Of a stretch of 64,000 bases of DNA, positions 36,484 to 45,674 are shown piece after piece (position 1 is the stretch's first letter; the number at the start of each line of letters is the position of its first letter). Below the pieces are notes generated by a model. That model searched no databases and was not told the DNA's origin. It worked only from the letters and a program-made list of their open reading frames with translations. Source of the DNA: Virgibacillus sp. SK37 (lineage in GTDB: Bacteria; Bacillota; Bacilli; Bacillales; Amphibacillaceae); contig NZ_CP007161.1 in assembly GCF_000725285.1 (NCBI RefSeq), positions 2,146,213 to 2,210,212 of the forward strand, given 5' to 3'. A program made the translations under genes and the position numbers.

Positions 36484-37480
36484 CTCCTCCCCCACGAGCA
36501 ATTACTATTTCTCCTACGTCTTCCAATCTACGGATACTTCCAACAATTCTAGTTTGTGCTTCTTCCACATCACGAAGTCTGACAGGTCCCATATACTCCA
36601 TTTCTTCTTTGAAAGTCTCTGCCATTCTCTGTGACATGTTTTTAAACACAATATCTTTAACCTCATCGCTAGCCACTTTGAGAGATAATCTCAAATCATC
36701 ATTATCCACTTCCCTGATTACCCGCTGGATCGCTCTATTGTCGAGAATAACAATATCTTCGAATACAAACATTCTTTTCTTAATTTCATCTGCCAAATCG
36801 GGATCCTGGATCTCAAGTGCGTCTAATATTGTTCTTTCTGTACTCCGATCAACACCATTTAACACCTCAACAACAGCTTGAATTCCACCAGTTTGCGTAT
36901 AATCTTCTGTTAATGAAGAAGAAATATTTCTTTCAAGCACTTGCTCAACTTGACTAATAATCTCCGGCGAGGTGGAATCCATTGTTGCAATTCGTTTAGC
37001 GATATCAGCTTGCATTTCCTGAGGTAATGCTGACAATATTTGGCCGGATTGCTCAGGGTCAAGATAGGATAGAACTAATGCGATCGTTTGTGGATGTTCT
37101 CCCTGTATGAAATTCAATACTTGCTGCGGATCAGCCTTTCTGGCAAAATCAAAAGGTCTTACCTGTAAGGAGGAAGTCAATCTGTTAATAATATTGGAAG
37201 CCTCTTGTGAACCAAATGCTTTTTCAAGGACTGTTTTTGCGTATCCTATCCCACCTTGGGTTATGTAATCCTGTGCTAAAGCAATCTGGTGAAATTGTTC
37301 CAAAACTTCTTCCTTTACATTTGAATCTACTTTTTTTACTGAAGAAATTTCTAAGCTCAGTTTTTCTATTTCTTCTTCGGAAAGATGTTTATAAACTTGT
37401 GCTGATACATCTGGACCTAGGGAGATTAATAAAATTGCAGCCTTTTGTTTGCCTGTTAATGTTCCTTTTTGTCTTGCCAT
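36467..37480 (-). CDS. fliG: Flagellar motor switch protein FliG
   Basis: FliG is the C-ring component that receives torque from the stators. The 337-residue protein has the N-terminal KQKAAILLISLGPDVSAQVYKHLSEEEIEKL, the central EHPQTIALVLSYLDPEQSGQIL (EHPQ motif) and the C-terminal IVILDNRAIQRVIREVDNDDLRLSLK torque helix. Length and motifs match the family. It lies between fliF and fliH. Confidence 0.98.
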   Translation of the reverse strand: MARQKGTLTGKQKAAILLISLGPDVSAQVYKHLSEEEIEKLSLEISSVKKVDSNVKEEVLEQFHQIALAQDYITQGGIGYAKTVLEKAFGSQEASNIINRLTSSLQVRPFDFARKADPQQVLNFIQGEHPQTIALVLSYLDPEQSGQILSALPQEMQADIAKRIATMDSTSPEIISQVEQVLERNISSSLTEDYTQTGGIQAVVEVLNGVDRSTERTILDALEIQDPDLADEIKKRMFVFEDIVILDNRAIQRVIREVDNDDLRLSLKVASDEVKDIVFKNMSQRMAETFKEEMEYMGPVRLRDVEEAQTRIVGSIRRLEDVGEIVIARGGGDDIIV

Positions 37481-37492
37481 ACCAATTACCTC

Positions 37493-39088
37493 CTAATCTT
37501 CCCCAATCCAACTTCTTAACAATTTTGCAAAATCTTCCGGTTTTTCCTTTGCTATTTTTTCTAATTGTTTTCTGCGGATAACAGCTTCTGATTGTTCATT
37601 GTCAGGCATTTCAGGTATTGTAGTAACTTTTTCTTCCGTTATATCTTCAACTACTTCTTCTTCTTCGACTTGGTTTCTTTTTCGGAAAAGTAGAATTGCT
37701 AAGAGAATAATAATCACTAATAATACTGCACCTGTTATATACAACCATTTCCGAATTGCGCTCACCTTCGATTCTGGAATTGACGGTTTACCATTAAATT
37801 CCTGGAAGATGATAGAAACCTTTTCTTCTGGATTAACCTCTCCATATTCTTTACTTACGGAAGTACTGACAATTGAGTTAAGAATGGAAGATATTCCTTG
37901 CTCTACTGCTGTCTGCTCCTGCTGGGTAAGATATTGAACTTCCTTATCATTTGTATCTTTTTTGTTATTAACAGCAACTTGAATGCCAAGATCCCTTATT
38001 TTATAAGGACTTTCGACAATATCTTTTTGGATTCTGCTAAATTCGTTATTAACAGTCTCTTTCGTCATTTCATAATCGCCATTTCCATTCTCATCAGCAG
38101 CGGGATAGTTTGTAATGTCTTCCTCGCCAGTTCCTGCTGTACCTCCAACAGGTGGGTTGCCCGAATAAGTTTCCTTAATCGTTTCAACACTGACAGGAAG
38201 TCCCTCCATGTTTTCTAAATCTACCGGTTCTACAATATTTTCGGTCCTTTGTTCCTGTGTAAAATCAACATCAGAGGTTACAGAAACAATTACATTTTCT
38301 ATTCCAACCATTGCACCAAGCATTTGCTGCATTCTGCGTTGAATGTCCTTCTCTATATCCCTTTTAACTGATTGCTGATATGTATATGTGTCTTGGGTGC
38401 CTTGTGTTGTTTGTGTATTCTGGTCAAAATAATTAGAGTATTGATCCATAATCACGATATTTTCTGCTGGTAGATTGGGAACAGCTTTGGATACTAAGTG
38501 ATATAAAGACTCAATTTGATTATTTTTAAAATCATAACCAGGTTTTGTTTGCAGGACAATGGATGCGCTGGCTGTTTGAGAATTTTCATCAACAAACACA
38601 GGTTCTTCCGGCATATTAATCATTACTTTAGCATCTTCAATACCATCAATTTTTCCAATCATGTTGGAAAGTTCTGTTTGCATTGCATCTAATTTCATCA
38701 TTTTAAATTCATTTTCAGTCACACCCCAGGAGGCATTCTCACTAAAAAAAGAATAATCAATATTTCCGCTGTCTGGAATTCCTTGACCAGCCAGATCTAC
38801 AAGCAAAGAATCTACTTGAGCTTCCGGCACAAGGATAGTTGTACCTCCATCCTGTAACTCATATTCAACGCCCCTAGCATCTAACTCCGTTTTTATCTGA
38901 CCGACTTCCTGTATCGTCAAATTATTGTATAAAGGGACGAAGGTCTTTCCAGATGTAAAAAAGATGAGCACTAATACCAAGATGATCACAAATAAGATAG
39001 AGCCAAAGAAAATAGATTTTTGACTTTTCGTTCGCTGTGTCCACCAACTGGTTGAAGTTTCTTTCCATTTCAATAATTTTTCTTTCAT
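37493..39088 (-). CDS. fliF: Flagellar MS-ring protein FliF
   Basis: FliF forms the MS ring, the base on which the flagellum is built. The 531-residue protein has two membrane segments (about 26-45 and 440-465) flanking a large periplasm-side ring-building region (VPLYNNLTIQEVGQIKTELDARGVEYEL, EPVFVDENSQTASASIVLQTKPG) and a C-terminal cytoplasmic FliG-binding tail (EKPEDFAKLLRSWIGED). I choose ATG at 39088 because GGGGGAAACT lies just upstream. Confidence 0.98.
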   Translation of the reverse strand: MKEKLLKWKETSTSWWTQRTKSQKSIFFGSILFVIILVLVLIFFTSGKTFVPLYNNLTIQEVGQIKTELDARGVEYELQDGGTTILVPEAQVDSLLVDLAGQGIPDSGNIDYSFFSENASWGVTENEFKMMKLDAMQTELSNMIGKIDGIEDAKVMINMPEEPVFVDENSQTASASIVLQTKPGYDFKNNQIESLYHLVSKAVPNLPAENIVIMDQYSNYFDQNTQTTQGTQDTYTYQQSVKRDIEKDIQRRMQQMLGAMVGIENVIVSVTSDVDFTQEQRTENIVEPVDLENMEGLPVSVETIKETYSGNPPVGGTAGTGEEDITNYPAADENGNGDYEMTKETVNNEFSRIQKDIVESPYKIRDLGIQVAVNNKKDTNDKEVQYLTQQEQTAVEQGISSILNSIVSTSVSKEYGEVNPEEKVSIIFQEFNGKPSIPESKVSAIRKWLYITGAVLLVIIILLAILLFRKRNQVEEEEVVEDITEEKVTTIPEMPDNEQSEAVIRRKQLEKIAKEKPEDFAKLLRSWIGED

Positions 39089-39145
39089 AGTTTCCCCCAC
39101 CAAAGTGCCAAAAAAATAAAACGCCTATTTAATAGCATTTTTGTA

Positions 39146-39451
39146 TTAGACTTGCATTCGCATTATTTCATTATAAGCATCGATCGCCTTACGTTGAATT
39201 TGCACTGTTGTATCCAAAGTAATACTTGCCTTTTGTGCTGTAATCATAACATCATGCAAATCATCCACTTTTCCATTCACTAATTCTTCCGTTTTTCTGT
39301 CTGAAGCTATTTGTGCTTTGTTAACATCGTTCATCGCTGATTTTAAAGAGTCTGCAAAATTAGCTTGTGCTTTTCCCGGCGAAATTTTAGGTTTAACTTC
39401 CTGAGAAACGGGTATAATTGAGTTAGGAACAGGATTCATTATAGTTTTCAT
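39146..39451 (-). CDS. fliE: Flagellar hook-basal body protein FliE
   Basis: FliE links the MS ring to the rod. The 101-residue protein has the conserved FADSLKSAMNDVNKAQIASDRKTEELVNGKVDDLHDVMITAQKASITL and ends with RKAIDAYNEIMRMQV. It follows flgC by 16 nt, in the order flgB-flgC-fliE-fliF. Confidence 0.96.
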   Translation of the reverse strand: MKTIMNPVPNSIIPVSQEVKPKISPGKAQANFADSLKSAMNDVNKAQIASDRKTEELVNGKVDDLHDVMITAQKASITLDTTVQIQRKAIDAYNEIMRMQV

Positions 39452-39467
39452 TCGTTAGCCTCCTATA

Positions 39468-39914
39468 TTATTTTCCAATTTCTAATGCTTTCATTAACAT
39501 AGCCTTACTTGCATTTAAAGAAGTAATATTTGCCTCATAGGAGCGAGTGGAGCTCATTAAATCGACCATTTCCTTTAATGGATCAACATTCGGAAGCTGA
39601 ACATAACCTTGTTCATTTGCATCGGGATGTGCAGGATCATAAACTAATTTAAATGGTGACTGGTCTTCCTTAATCCGGGAAACTTTTACCCCTGTATTTG
39701 TACTTGAATCTGTAGCTTTATGTAATAAAGAGCTGAAACTAGCTTGCTTTGGTTCCATTGAAACTATTTTCCGTCTGTAAGGCACATATTCTCCATCTTC
39801 CATGGAAGCTCTTGTCGTCTGTGCATTTGCAATATTAGAAGATACTACATCCATGCGTAATCTTTGTGCTGTTAACGCACTCGCACTGGAATTTATCGAA
39901 TTAAAAATTGACAT
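39468..39914 (-). CDS. flgC: Flagellar proximal rod protein FlgC
   Basis: FlgC is a proximal rod subunit. The 148-residue protein has the rod N-terminal motif SASALTAQRLRMDVVSSNIANAQTTR and the C-terminal GYVQLPNVDPLKEMVDLMSSTRSYEANITSLNASKAM. It follows flgB by 3 nt. Confidence 0.97.
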   Translation of the reverse strand: MSIFNSINSSASALTAQRLRMDVVSSNIANAQTTRASMEDGEYVPYRRKIVSMEPKQASFSSLLHKATDSSTNTGVKVSRIKEDQSPFKLVYDPAHPDANEQGYVQLPNVDPLKEMVDLMSSTRSYEANITSLNASKAMLMKALEIGK

Positions 39915-39917
39915 TTG

Positions 39918-40307
39918 TTAGTTCCCTCCTCTAATCACTTTCTGCAAGCTTCCGAACTTCCCATTGATACGGTCAACAAGGGATTGGTAATATATTTGGT
40001 TTTTAGCTAAATCAGCCATTTCCTTATCCACGTCTACATTATTTCCATTATGGTTATATCCAGTACTATTTTTATTTATCGTTCGAAAACCCGAATCGCC
40101 ATTATTGAAAGTAAAATGCTTCTCATGAGTTCTTTTAGCTTCCAAAGTTGAGAGATTGTGTTTTAGTACATCGTTAAAAGCAACATCTTTTGCTTTATAG
40201 TTTGGTGTGTCGATATTTGCAATATTATTGGATATGGCTTTATTCTTTGCCGATGAGTATCCAAGTGCATTTTCCAAATTATTAATAGTGCCTCCAAACA
40301 TTGACAA
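39918..40307 (-). CDS. flgB: Flagellar proximal rod protein FlgB
   Basis: FlgB is the first rod subunit and the first gene of the fla/che operon. From TTG at 40307 (AAGGAGG 7 nt upstream) the product has 129 residues and begins MSMFGGTINNLENALGYSS, which matches the family start; it then has NKAISNNIANIDTPNYKAKDVAF and ends DRINGKFGSLQKVIRGGN. A longer frame to 40331 includes the ribosome binding site and is not a real N-terminus. Confidence 0.95.
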   Translation of the reverse strand: MSMFGGTINNLENALGYSSAKNKAISNNIANIDTPNYKAKDVAFNDVLKHNLSTLEAKRTHEKHFTFNNGDSGFRTINKNSTGYNHNGNNVDVDKEMADLAKNQIYYQSLVDRINGKFGSLQKVIRGGN

Positions 40308-40352
40308 GATATTTCCTCCTTCGACGGACATAAAAATTATTTTCCTACGAAT

Positions 40353-40381
40353 ATTGTATGTTAATTTGCCTATAAAGTCTA
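40353..40381 (-). promoter_or_regulatory. Candidate sigma-A promoter of the fla/che operon
   Basis: The minus strand shows TAGACT (40376-40381), a 17-nt spacer and TACAAT (40353-40358), about 45 nt before the flgB start. It lies after two terminators that end the codY transcript. I did not find a clear SigD promoter nearby. Confidence 0.5.
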
Positions 40382-40495
40382 TTACTTTTCGACATTTTCT
40401 TTAACAAGAAAATAATATAGTTAATAATAACCAGTAATAACTACTTATTTTTTTAGCTGAATTTGGAATAAAACTAGCAAAACGCTGGTCACGAA

Positions 40496-40526
40496 TAAAA
40501 AAAAGCACGAAATGTAGTGCTTTTTG
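40496..40526 (-). terminator. Second intrinsic terminator downstream of codY
   Basis: On the minus strand AAAGCAC and GTGCTTT form a 7-bp stem (loop TACATTTC), followed by a run of T residues. With the terminator at 40581-40612 it makes a tandem that isolates the codY transcript from the flagellar operon. Confidence 0.75.
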
Positions 40527-40580
40527 ATCTTTTTCAATATAGTCATATTATGAATGTATTATTTAACTCTTTTTACATAT

Positions 40581-40612
40581 AAAAAAAGCTGGGTATTAAA
40601 ACCCAGCTTTTT
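40581..40612 (-). terminator. Intrinsic terminator of xerC-hslVU-codY
   Basis: Arms AAGCTGGGT and ACCCAGCTT enclose a short loop and are followed by a T-run of seven on the minus strand, 3 nt after the codY stop. The T/A tracts on both sides mean it could also work on the plus strand. Confidence 0.9.
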
Positions 40613-40615
40613 TAT

Positions 40616-41395
40616 TTATCTTGAACGCAGTTTTTCTAATTCGACAAGGAATTTGCTGTTAAGCACTTTGATATATGTTCCTTTCATACCTAAAGAACGT
40701 GATTCAATTACTCCAGCACTTTCTAGTTTACGTAATGCGTTAACAATAACAGATCTTGTTATACCTACTCTGTCAGCTATCTTACTTGCAACTAAAAGCC
40801 CTTCATGTCCATTCAGTTCTTCAAAAATGTGGTCAATGGCTTCCAACTCACTGTAAGATAATGAACTAATTGCCATTTGAACAACAGCTTTACTTCTTGC
40901 TTCCATTTCGATTTCTTCTGTTTTTTCATGCAGAATTTCCATACCAACAACAGTTGCTCCATACTCAGCCAATAGCAAATCATCATCATTAAAGGTTTCT
41001 GATAGTCTGCCTAGCACCAATGTTCCTAGGCGCTCTCCGCCTCCAATGATTGGCACAATAGTTGTATAACCATTTTTGAACAAATCCTTGTTTTCCACTG
41101 GAAACACAGTATGCGGACTATCAATATCAAGATTTGCAGTTGTTTCATGAATATTAAATAATCCTTGTGTATATTCTTCAGGGAATTGTCTTTCTTCGAG
41201 CATATCTTTCATACGTTCGTTCTCAATTTCCTGATTAATAGCAAAACCTAATAATTTTCCTCTTCTGCTTAAGATGTATACATTACCTTTGATAACCTCT
41301 CTTAGTGAAGCAGACATATCATTAAAATTCACCGATTTTCCTGTAGCTTTCTGTAACATTGCGTTGATTTTTCTTGCTCTAGTTAATAATTCCAT
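40616..41395 (-). CDS. codY: GTP-sensing global transcriptional repressor CodY
   Basis: CodY represses nutrient-acquisition and stationary-phase genes when GTP and branched-chain amino acids are plentiful. The 259-residue protein has the N-terminal GAF domain (about 1-155, [42 protein letters not shown]) and a C-terminal winged helix-turn-helix (about 200-250, [26 protein letters not shown]). It ends the xerC-hslV-hslU-codY unit, the standard B. subtilis codVWXY arrangement, and is followed by two terminators. Confidence 0.99.
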   Translation of the reverse strand: MELLTRARKINAMLQKATGKSVNFNDMSASLREVIKGNVYILSRRGKLLGFAINQEIENERMKDMLEERQFPEEYTQGLFNIHETTANLDIDSPHTVFPVENKDLFKNGYTTIVPIIGGGERLGTLVLGRLSETFNDDDLLLAEYGATVVGMEILHEKTEEIEMEARSKAVVQMAISSLSYSELEAIDHIFEELNGHEGLLVASKIADRVGITRSVIVNALRKLESAGVIESRSLGMKGTYIKVLNSKFLVELEKLRSR

Positions 41396-41422
41396 AATAA
41401 TCCTCCATTCAATTCAATATTG

Positions 41423-42820
41423 TTATAGTATAAATTGGCTTAAATCTTTGTTTTTTACAATAGAACTTAGCTTTTCATCAACATAAGCAGGAGTAACTTC
41501 TATCTTCTCCATATTAATATTTGGTGCTTCAAATGATAGATCTTCCAAAAGTTTTTCCAGTATAGTGTGAAGGCGTCTCGCTCCGATATTATCCGTGTCT
41601 TGATTCACCTGGTAGGCGACTTCCGCTAATCTATCTATAGCTTCGTCAGTAAAAACAAGGTTTATACCTTCTGTCTTCATGAGCGCTTTATATTGTTTTA
41701 ACAAAGCGTTAGAAGGTTCTTTTAGTATTCTGGTGAAATCCTCTACAGATAGTTTTTCTAATTCTACCCTTATAGGGAATCTACCCTGTAGTTCAGGAAT
41801 TAAATCTGAAGGTTTCGCCATATGGAAAGCTCCTGCAGCAATAAATAGCATATGGTCCGTTTTCACAGTTCCGTGTTTCGTAGTTACAGTTGAGCCTTCT
41901 ACTATAGGAAGAATGTCTCGTTGAACTCCCTCTCTTGACACATTTGCTGAGTTATCTTGCTTTGCGGCAACCTTATCAATTTCGTCGATAAAAATTATTC
42001 CAGCTTGTTCAGCTCGCTCTATCGCAATCTGAGATACCTCTTCCATATCTACAAGTTTTGCAGCTTCTTGCTGTGTTAAAACTTTTCTAGCTTCTGAAAC
42101 TGGTAGCTTTCTCTTCTTGGTTTTTTTCGGCATAAATTGACTGAATGCATCTTGCATATTCATGCCCATATGCTCCATACCGGAACCTTGTAGCATATCA
42201 AACATAGAAGGTGGAGTTTCTTCTATTTCAATTGTTACCAAATGATCTTCAAGTTCCCCCAATTGCAACTGGTGTTCTACTCTTTTTCTTTTACTAACAA
42301 TTTCTTCATCAAGATCTTTTTCATTACTTTTTTCGGTATCATTATTTGTTTGACCTGAAAAGAGCATCTCAAATGGATTTTTGATATTGTTATCCTTTTT
42401 TACTTTAGGCACCAACAGTTTAACAAGTTTTTTATTTGCCTCTATTTCAGCCTTACCTTTTACTTCGATAATTTGTTCCTCTTTTACCATCCTTATAGCC
42501 ATTTCTACGAGGTCGCGAACCATGGATTCCACATCTCTACCGACATAGCCGACTTCAGTGAATTTAGTCGCCTCCACTTTCACAAATGGTGCTCCTACAA
42601 GTTTAGCCAGACGCCTTGCTATTTCCGTCTTACCTACCCCAGTTGGGCCCATCATCAAAATGTTTTTAGGAACAATCTCATCTTTTATCGTTTCTTCAAC
42701 ATGCATGCGTCTGTAACGATTTCGTAATGCAACTGCTACTGATCTTTTCGCATTTTTTTGACCAATGATATATTTGTCCAATTGGTCAACTATTTGCTTA
42801 GGAGTGTAGTTTATACCCAT
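41423..42820 (-). CDS. hslU: HslU/ClpY AAA+ unfoldase
   Basis: HslU unfolds substrates for the HslV peptidase. The 465-residue protein has Walker [19 protein letters not shown], Walker [14 protein letters not shown], an inserted I domain (about 105-235) and C-terminal [21 protein letters not shown]. It ends in Ile-Leu; the HslU C-terminus docks into HslV. It follows hslV by 18 nt after the site AAAAGGAGG. Confidence 0.98.
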   Translation of the reverse strand: MGINYTPKQIVDQLDKYIIGQKNAKRSVAVALRNRYRRMHVEETIKDEIVPKNILMMGPTGVGKTEIARRLAKLVGAPFVKVEATKFTEVGYVGRDVESMVRDLVEMAIRMVKEEQIIEVKGKAEIEANKKLVKLLVPKVKKDNNIKNPFEMLFSGQTNNDTEKSNEKDLDEEIVSKRKRVEHQLQLGELEDHLVTIEIEETPPSMFDMLQGSGMEHMGMNMQDAFSQFMPKKTKKRKLPVSEARKVLTQQEAAKLVDMEEVSQIAIERAEQAGIIFIDEIDKVAAKQDNSANVSREGVQRDILPIVEGSTVTTKHGTVKTDHMLFIAAGAFHMAKPSDLIPELQGRFPIRVELEKLSVEDFTRILKEPSNALLKQYKALMKTEGINLVFTDEAIDRLAEVAYQVNQDTDNIGARRLHTILEKLLEDLSFEAPNINMEKIEVTPAYVDEKLSSIVKNKDLSQFIL

Positions 42821-42838
42821 TTATAGAAAGGCCTCCTT

Positions 42839-43384
42839 TTAGTCAAGTACCTCTAACGTAATATGGTCATTGGTGTAGACACATATTTCTCCTGCAATCT
42901 TCATTGCAGCTTCAGCAATTTCTTTTGCAGTTAGCTGATTAGAATATCTAGCTAACGCTCTTCCTGCACTAAGCGCATAATTACCTCCAGAACCGATTGC
43001 CAGTATTCCGTCATCTGGCTCAATTACTTCCCCTGTTCCAGATACAAGAAACATATTCTCTTTGTCCATAACAATCAGCATAGCTTCTAATTTTCTTAAT
43101 ACTTTGTCACTACGCCATTCTTTAGCTAGTTCTACAGAAGCTCTAGCCAGATTACCGTTATATGCTTCCAGTTTCGCCTCAAATTTCTCAAACAAAGTAA
43201 AAGCATCCGCAACAGATCCTGCAAACCCTGCGAGAACTTGACCTTTAAATAAGGTGCGAACTTTTTTGGCTTTATGTTTCATTACAACTGCATTTCCGAG
43301 TGTAACTTGCCCATCGCCACTCATGGCACATTGGCCATTATGCTTTATGGCGAATATAGTAGTAGCATGCATTTCATTAGTCAA
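42839..43384 (-). CDS. hslV: HslV/ClpQ peptidase subunit
   Basis: HslV is the proteasome-like peptidase of HslUV. The product of 181 residues contains [47 protein letters not shown] and [16 protein letters not shown]. In Bacillus the catalytic nucleophile is an N-terminal residue exposed after Met removal, in an extended N-terminus. I choose TTG at 43384, which gives Met-Thr-Asn-Glu-Met-His-Ala-Thr-Thr, leaving an N-terminal Thr comparable to the Ser of B. subtilis ClpQ. GAGGTGAGG precedes it. GTG 43393 and ATG in codon 5 are alternatives. Confidence 0.93.
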   Translation of the reverse strand: MTNEMHATTIFAIKHNGQCAMSGDGQVTLGNAVVMKHKAKKVRTLFKGQVLAGFAGSVADAFTLFEKFEAKLEAYNGNLARASVELAKEWRSDKVLRKLEAMLIVMDKENMFLVSGTGEVIEPDDGILAIGSGGNYALSAGRALARYSNQLTAKEIAEAAMKIAGEICVYTNDHITLEVLD

Positions 43385-43389
43385 CAACC

Positions 43390-44313
43390 TCACCTCTCTG
43401 ACCCATTTTGATTAGCTCGTGGATGACTGTTCATATAAACTTTGCGTAAATGGTCTTTAGTAACATGAGTATATATCTGTGTTGATGATAAATTTTCATG
43501 TCCCAGTAGCTCCTGAACACTTCGCAAATCTGCGCCCTCATTAAGAAGATGAGTAGCAAATGTATGTCTTAATTTATGTGGGTGAACATGTACCGTTAAT
43601 GCGGCATCTTCAACCATTTTATTCAAAATCAGACGGATACCTCTGGAAGTTAGAGGGTTGCCACGTGAATTTAGAAATACCATCTGGGTGGATGCATTAC
43701 TTTTTTCGAGTAACCTTTGCCGCCCTTCATTTATGTACGTTTCAAGAGCTATTTCTGCAAATCTCCCAAATGGAATATATCTTTCTTTTCTTCCTTTCCC
43801 TTGTACCAGCATTGTCCCAATTGAAAAATCAATATCGTTCATCTTGAGCTTTTCACACTCACTAACCCTCATTCCTGTAGCATATAAAGTTTCTAGAAGA
43901 GCTTGATTACGCTGGCCGATGGGGTTAGTCAAATCACTGACATCAAATAGTTTTTCAAGTTCCTGGCTATATAAAAAACCTGGAATTGCTTTTTTGGTCT
44001 TAGGTAATTTAATGTGTGTAAATGGGTTTTTGGAGAAAAGCCCCTCGCGCTCCATAAATTTATAAAAGCTTCGCAACGAAGAGACTTTTCGTGAAACACT
44101 TCTTCTATCAAGTTGTTTATTGTACAATCTGGTCAGAAATACTCTGATAACTGCTTGATCAACATCATCTAGTTTTGAAATTTCTTCTTCTTTTAAAAAG
44201 CAAAAAAAATCCTCCAGATCACTTAGATAATATTTTACAGTGTAGGGAGAGGCGTTCTTTTCAATTTGCAAATATGTCGTAAATGCTTTAGAAGCAGTAC
44301 TAAAATTATTCAA
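43390..44313 (-). CDS. xerC: Tyrosine recombinase XerC (CodV)
   Basis: XerC acts with XerD at dif to resolve chromosome dimers. The 307-residue protein has the SAM-like N-domain (about 1-105) and catalytic domain with Arg149 (ATGMRVSE), Lys173 (QGKGRKER), His246 and Arg249 ([14 protein letters not shown]), His272 ([10 protein letters not shown]) and Tyr281, so all active-site residues are present. The start is TTG at 44313 after GAGGTGG. In relatives it follows trmFO; here it has its own consensus promoter instead. Confidence 0.97.
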   Translation of the reverse strand: MNNFSTASKAFTTYLQIEKNASPYTVKYYLSDLEDFFCFLKEEEISKLDDVDQAVIRVFLTRLYNKQLDRRSVSRKVSSLRSFYKFMEREGLFSKNPFTHIKLPKTKKAIPGFLYSQELEKLFDVSDLTNPIGQRNQALLETLYATGMRVSECEKLKMNDIDFSIGTMLVQGKGRKERYIPFGRFAEIALETYINEGRQRLLEKSNASTQMVFLNSRGNPLTSRGIRLILNKMVEDAALTVHVHPHKLRHTFATHLLNEGADLRSVQELLGHENLSSTQIYTHVTKDHLRKVYMNSHPRANQNGSER

Positions 44314-44499
44314 GGTTCCACCTCATTTGAACAGCGAATAAATCATACCATACAATAAAATGTATTGCAATAAATTTAACTAAATTGCAACAAAATTCTG
44401 AAACAAGTTATTTCCACCCTATTTTTTGTTTTCCTATCACATATTTTGGCTAAAACTATTTAATTAATATTGTCAAGTAAATTTCCTTAGCACTTGGTA

Positions 44500-44528
44500 A
44501 TTATAGCTACATCAAAAAAATTAGTCAA
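44500..44528 (-). promoter_or_regulatory. Sigma-A promoter of xerC-hslV-hslU-codY
   Basis: The minus strand has TTGACT (44523-44528), exactly 17 nt and TATAAT (44500-44505), a near-consensus promoter about 185 nt before xerC. It gives a long leader in which I recognise no riboswitch. It is placed just downstream of the small gene 44609-44926. Confidence 0.75.
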
Positions 44529-44608
44529 ACAACAGCCTTTTATTTTATTTAGAAAAATATAGAAGGTGAAAATTTTATGAACAGACTGGTATTACTTGTA
44601 TGGACAAA

Positions 44609-44926
44609 TTAACGATTAATTATTCCTAATTCACTAATTTTTGTTTTTGTGTCACCGGTTCCCAGCTCGTATAACATATGAAAGATTCTCATCATATGAT
44701 CATCATAGGCATTTCTTTCATCATCTGCTCCCCATTCATCGAATGGTTTTGCTAAAAATGCCATTGCATTTTTTTCATTTTTGTCCTTCTTCATAAATAA
44801 TTCGTTTAATTGCTCGATCTCGTTATGGTCTGCAATAATCTCATATTCAATACCGCTTCCCGGAAGTGATACCTCTCTAATATCTTGCGTATCCACCGTT
44901 ACAAAATAATGCTTTTTATCAACCAT
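44609..44926 (-). CDS. Small protein of unknown function between topA and xerC
   Basis: A 105-residue acidic cytosolic protein (MVDKKHYFVTVDTQDIREVSLPGSGIEYEIIADHNEIEQLNELF ... ending TKTKISELGIINR; shown here in part only). The ATG at 44926 follows TAGGAGG by 7 nt, a strong sign that it is translated. It resembles a family of about 95-105-residue Bacillaceae proteins that I remember only as hypothetical; no catalytic motif is visible. It stands where trmFO is found in B. subtilis, separated from topA by a terminator and two repeat elements. Its job is unknown. Confidence 0.65.
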   Translation of the reverse strand: MVDKKHYFVTVDTQDIREVSLPGSGIEYEIIADHNEIEQLNELFMKKDKNEKNAMAFLAKPFDEWGADDERNAYDDHMMRIFHMLYELGTGDTKTKISELGIINR

Positions 44927-45219
44927 AATTATCCCTCCTATTAACAACAATTCCCGTTTTCCATTGAATAAAACTTCCGTGGGAGTCAAAGGGAGTTGTC
45001 ACAACGAAAAACTATCAGCTTTATCCCAACCAGATAGTCAGTTTACTGAAACTCCATGCCCCAGTTAATACTTTGAAAATGATAAAGCACAAAATTTTAT
45101 TCTTTGGTTCTATTGCTATTGTTAGAAAAAACATATTTTGTTCAATTCGTAGTTGGAAGGAACTGCGACCTAATTTGGCTTATAAAAAGCTCAGTGAAAT
45201 ATTTGAGTAGACGCGCCCC
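44927..45219. other. Spacer without a supported gene
   Basis: This 293-nt stretch upstream of the small gene has no open frame with a ribosome binding site on the minus strand. On the plus strand a frame without a start stays open from 44968 to the stop at 45208-45210 (80 codons), ending RPNLAYKKLSEIFE. That frame might be the 3' remnant of a dead gene, but chance cannot be excluded. No trmFO fragment was recognised. A promoter for the 44609-44926 gene should lie here, but I could not pick one with confidence. Confidence 0.4.
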
Positions 45220-45346
45220 ATTGATTTCCGTTGCATGCGGACGCTTTCCGCCGGCATGGCTTCAGCCGCTTCCTCCGCTACGCTCCGTCCAGGGTCTTCA
45301 GCTCATGCTATTCCGGCAGGAGTCGCCGCATTCCACTCCAATCAAT
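45220..45346. repeat. GC-rich inverted-repeat element, copy 1
   Basis: A 127-nt GC-rich block in AT-rich surroundings. Its ends are imperfect inverted repeats: ATTGATT...GCATGCGG...CGCTTTCCGCCGG at the left, and on the other strand ATTGATT...GAATGCGG...GACTCCTGCCGG. The inner CGCTTTCCGC and GCAGGAGTCGCC motifs are typical of short intergenic repeats that I know to recur in many Bacillaceae genomes. It codes for nothing credible. Folding into a long hairpin in RNA or single-stranded DNA is expected. Confidence 0.75.
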
Positions 45347-45418
45347 TGGTATCCAGCACATTCTCGGAGTATGCGAACGCAATTTCTCTTCCTAGATATA
45401 ATAATAAATAGTAGCGAA

Positions 45419-45523
45419 GGGGAAATATGAAGACTCCTGTGGGAGGAGAGGCCTCGATGAGACCCCGGAACGCGTAGCGTGAGGAGGCTCATCAGCCGCC
45501 CACGGAAAGCGGAATATTTCCCC
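45419..45523. repeat. GC-rich inverted-repeat element, copy 2 (opposite orientation)
   Basis: A 105-nt block bounded by GGGGAAATAT and ATATTTCCCC. It has GACTCCTGTGGG at its left and CCCACGGAAAGCGG at its right, so the same inner motifs as copy 1 occur in reverse order: the two are related elements in opposite orientation, 72 nt apart. The middle (GGCCTCGATGAGACCCCGG ... GTAGCG) can form further small hairpins. It is non-coding. Confidence 0.75.
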
Positions 45524-45642
45524 GTAGCGGTGATTTACGCAGCCTCTATATTTTTAGTTACGTCGCAGTTTATCTATAATCCGCATCATTGAATAACCCA
45601 ACATATACATTAGAATCTATTTTTTACTATTATTTTATAACG

Positions 45643-45674
45643 AAAAAACTACTCCCAATCCGAGGAGTAGTTTC
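45643..45674 (-). terminator. Intrinsic terminator of topA
   Basis: On the minus strand AAACTACTCC and GGGAGTAGTTT form a stem of about 10 bp with a 7-nt loop and end in TTTTTT. It lies 16 nt after the topA stop, so topA is not co-transcribed with the xerC unit, unlike an uninterrupted topA-trmFO-xerC arrangement. Confidence 0.9.

Noticed and set aside
44314-44608. Riboswitch or T-box in the xerC leader
   Set aside because: No conserved T-box or riboswitch motif and no antiterminator/terminator pair could be seen; only the promoter is supported.
45104-45492. Two opposite open frames across the repeat elements (plus 45104-45430, minus 45298-45492)
   Set aside because: Both run through GC-rich inverted repeats, lack ribosome binding sites and have repeat-like composition; they are by-products of the elements.
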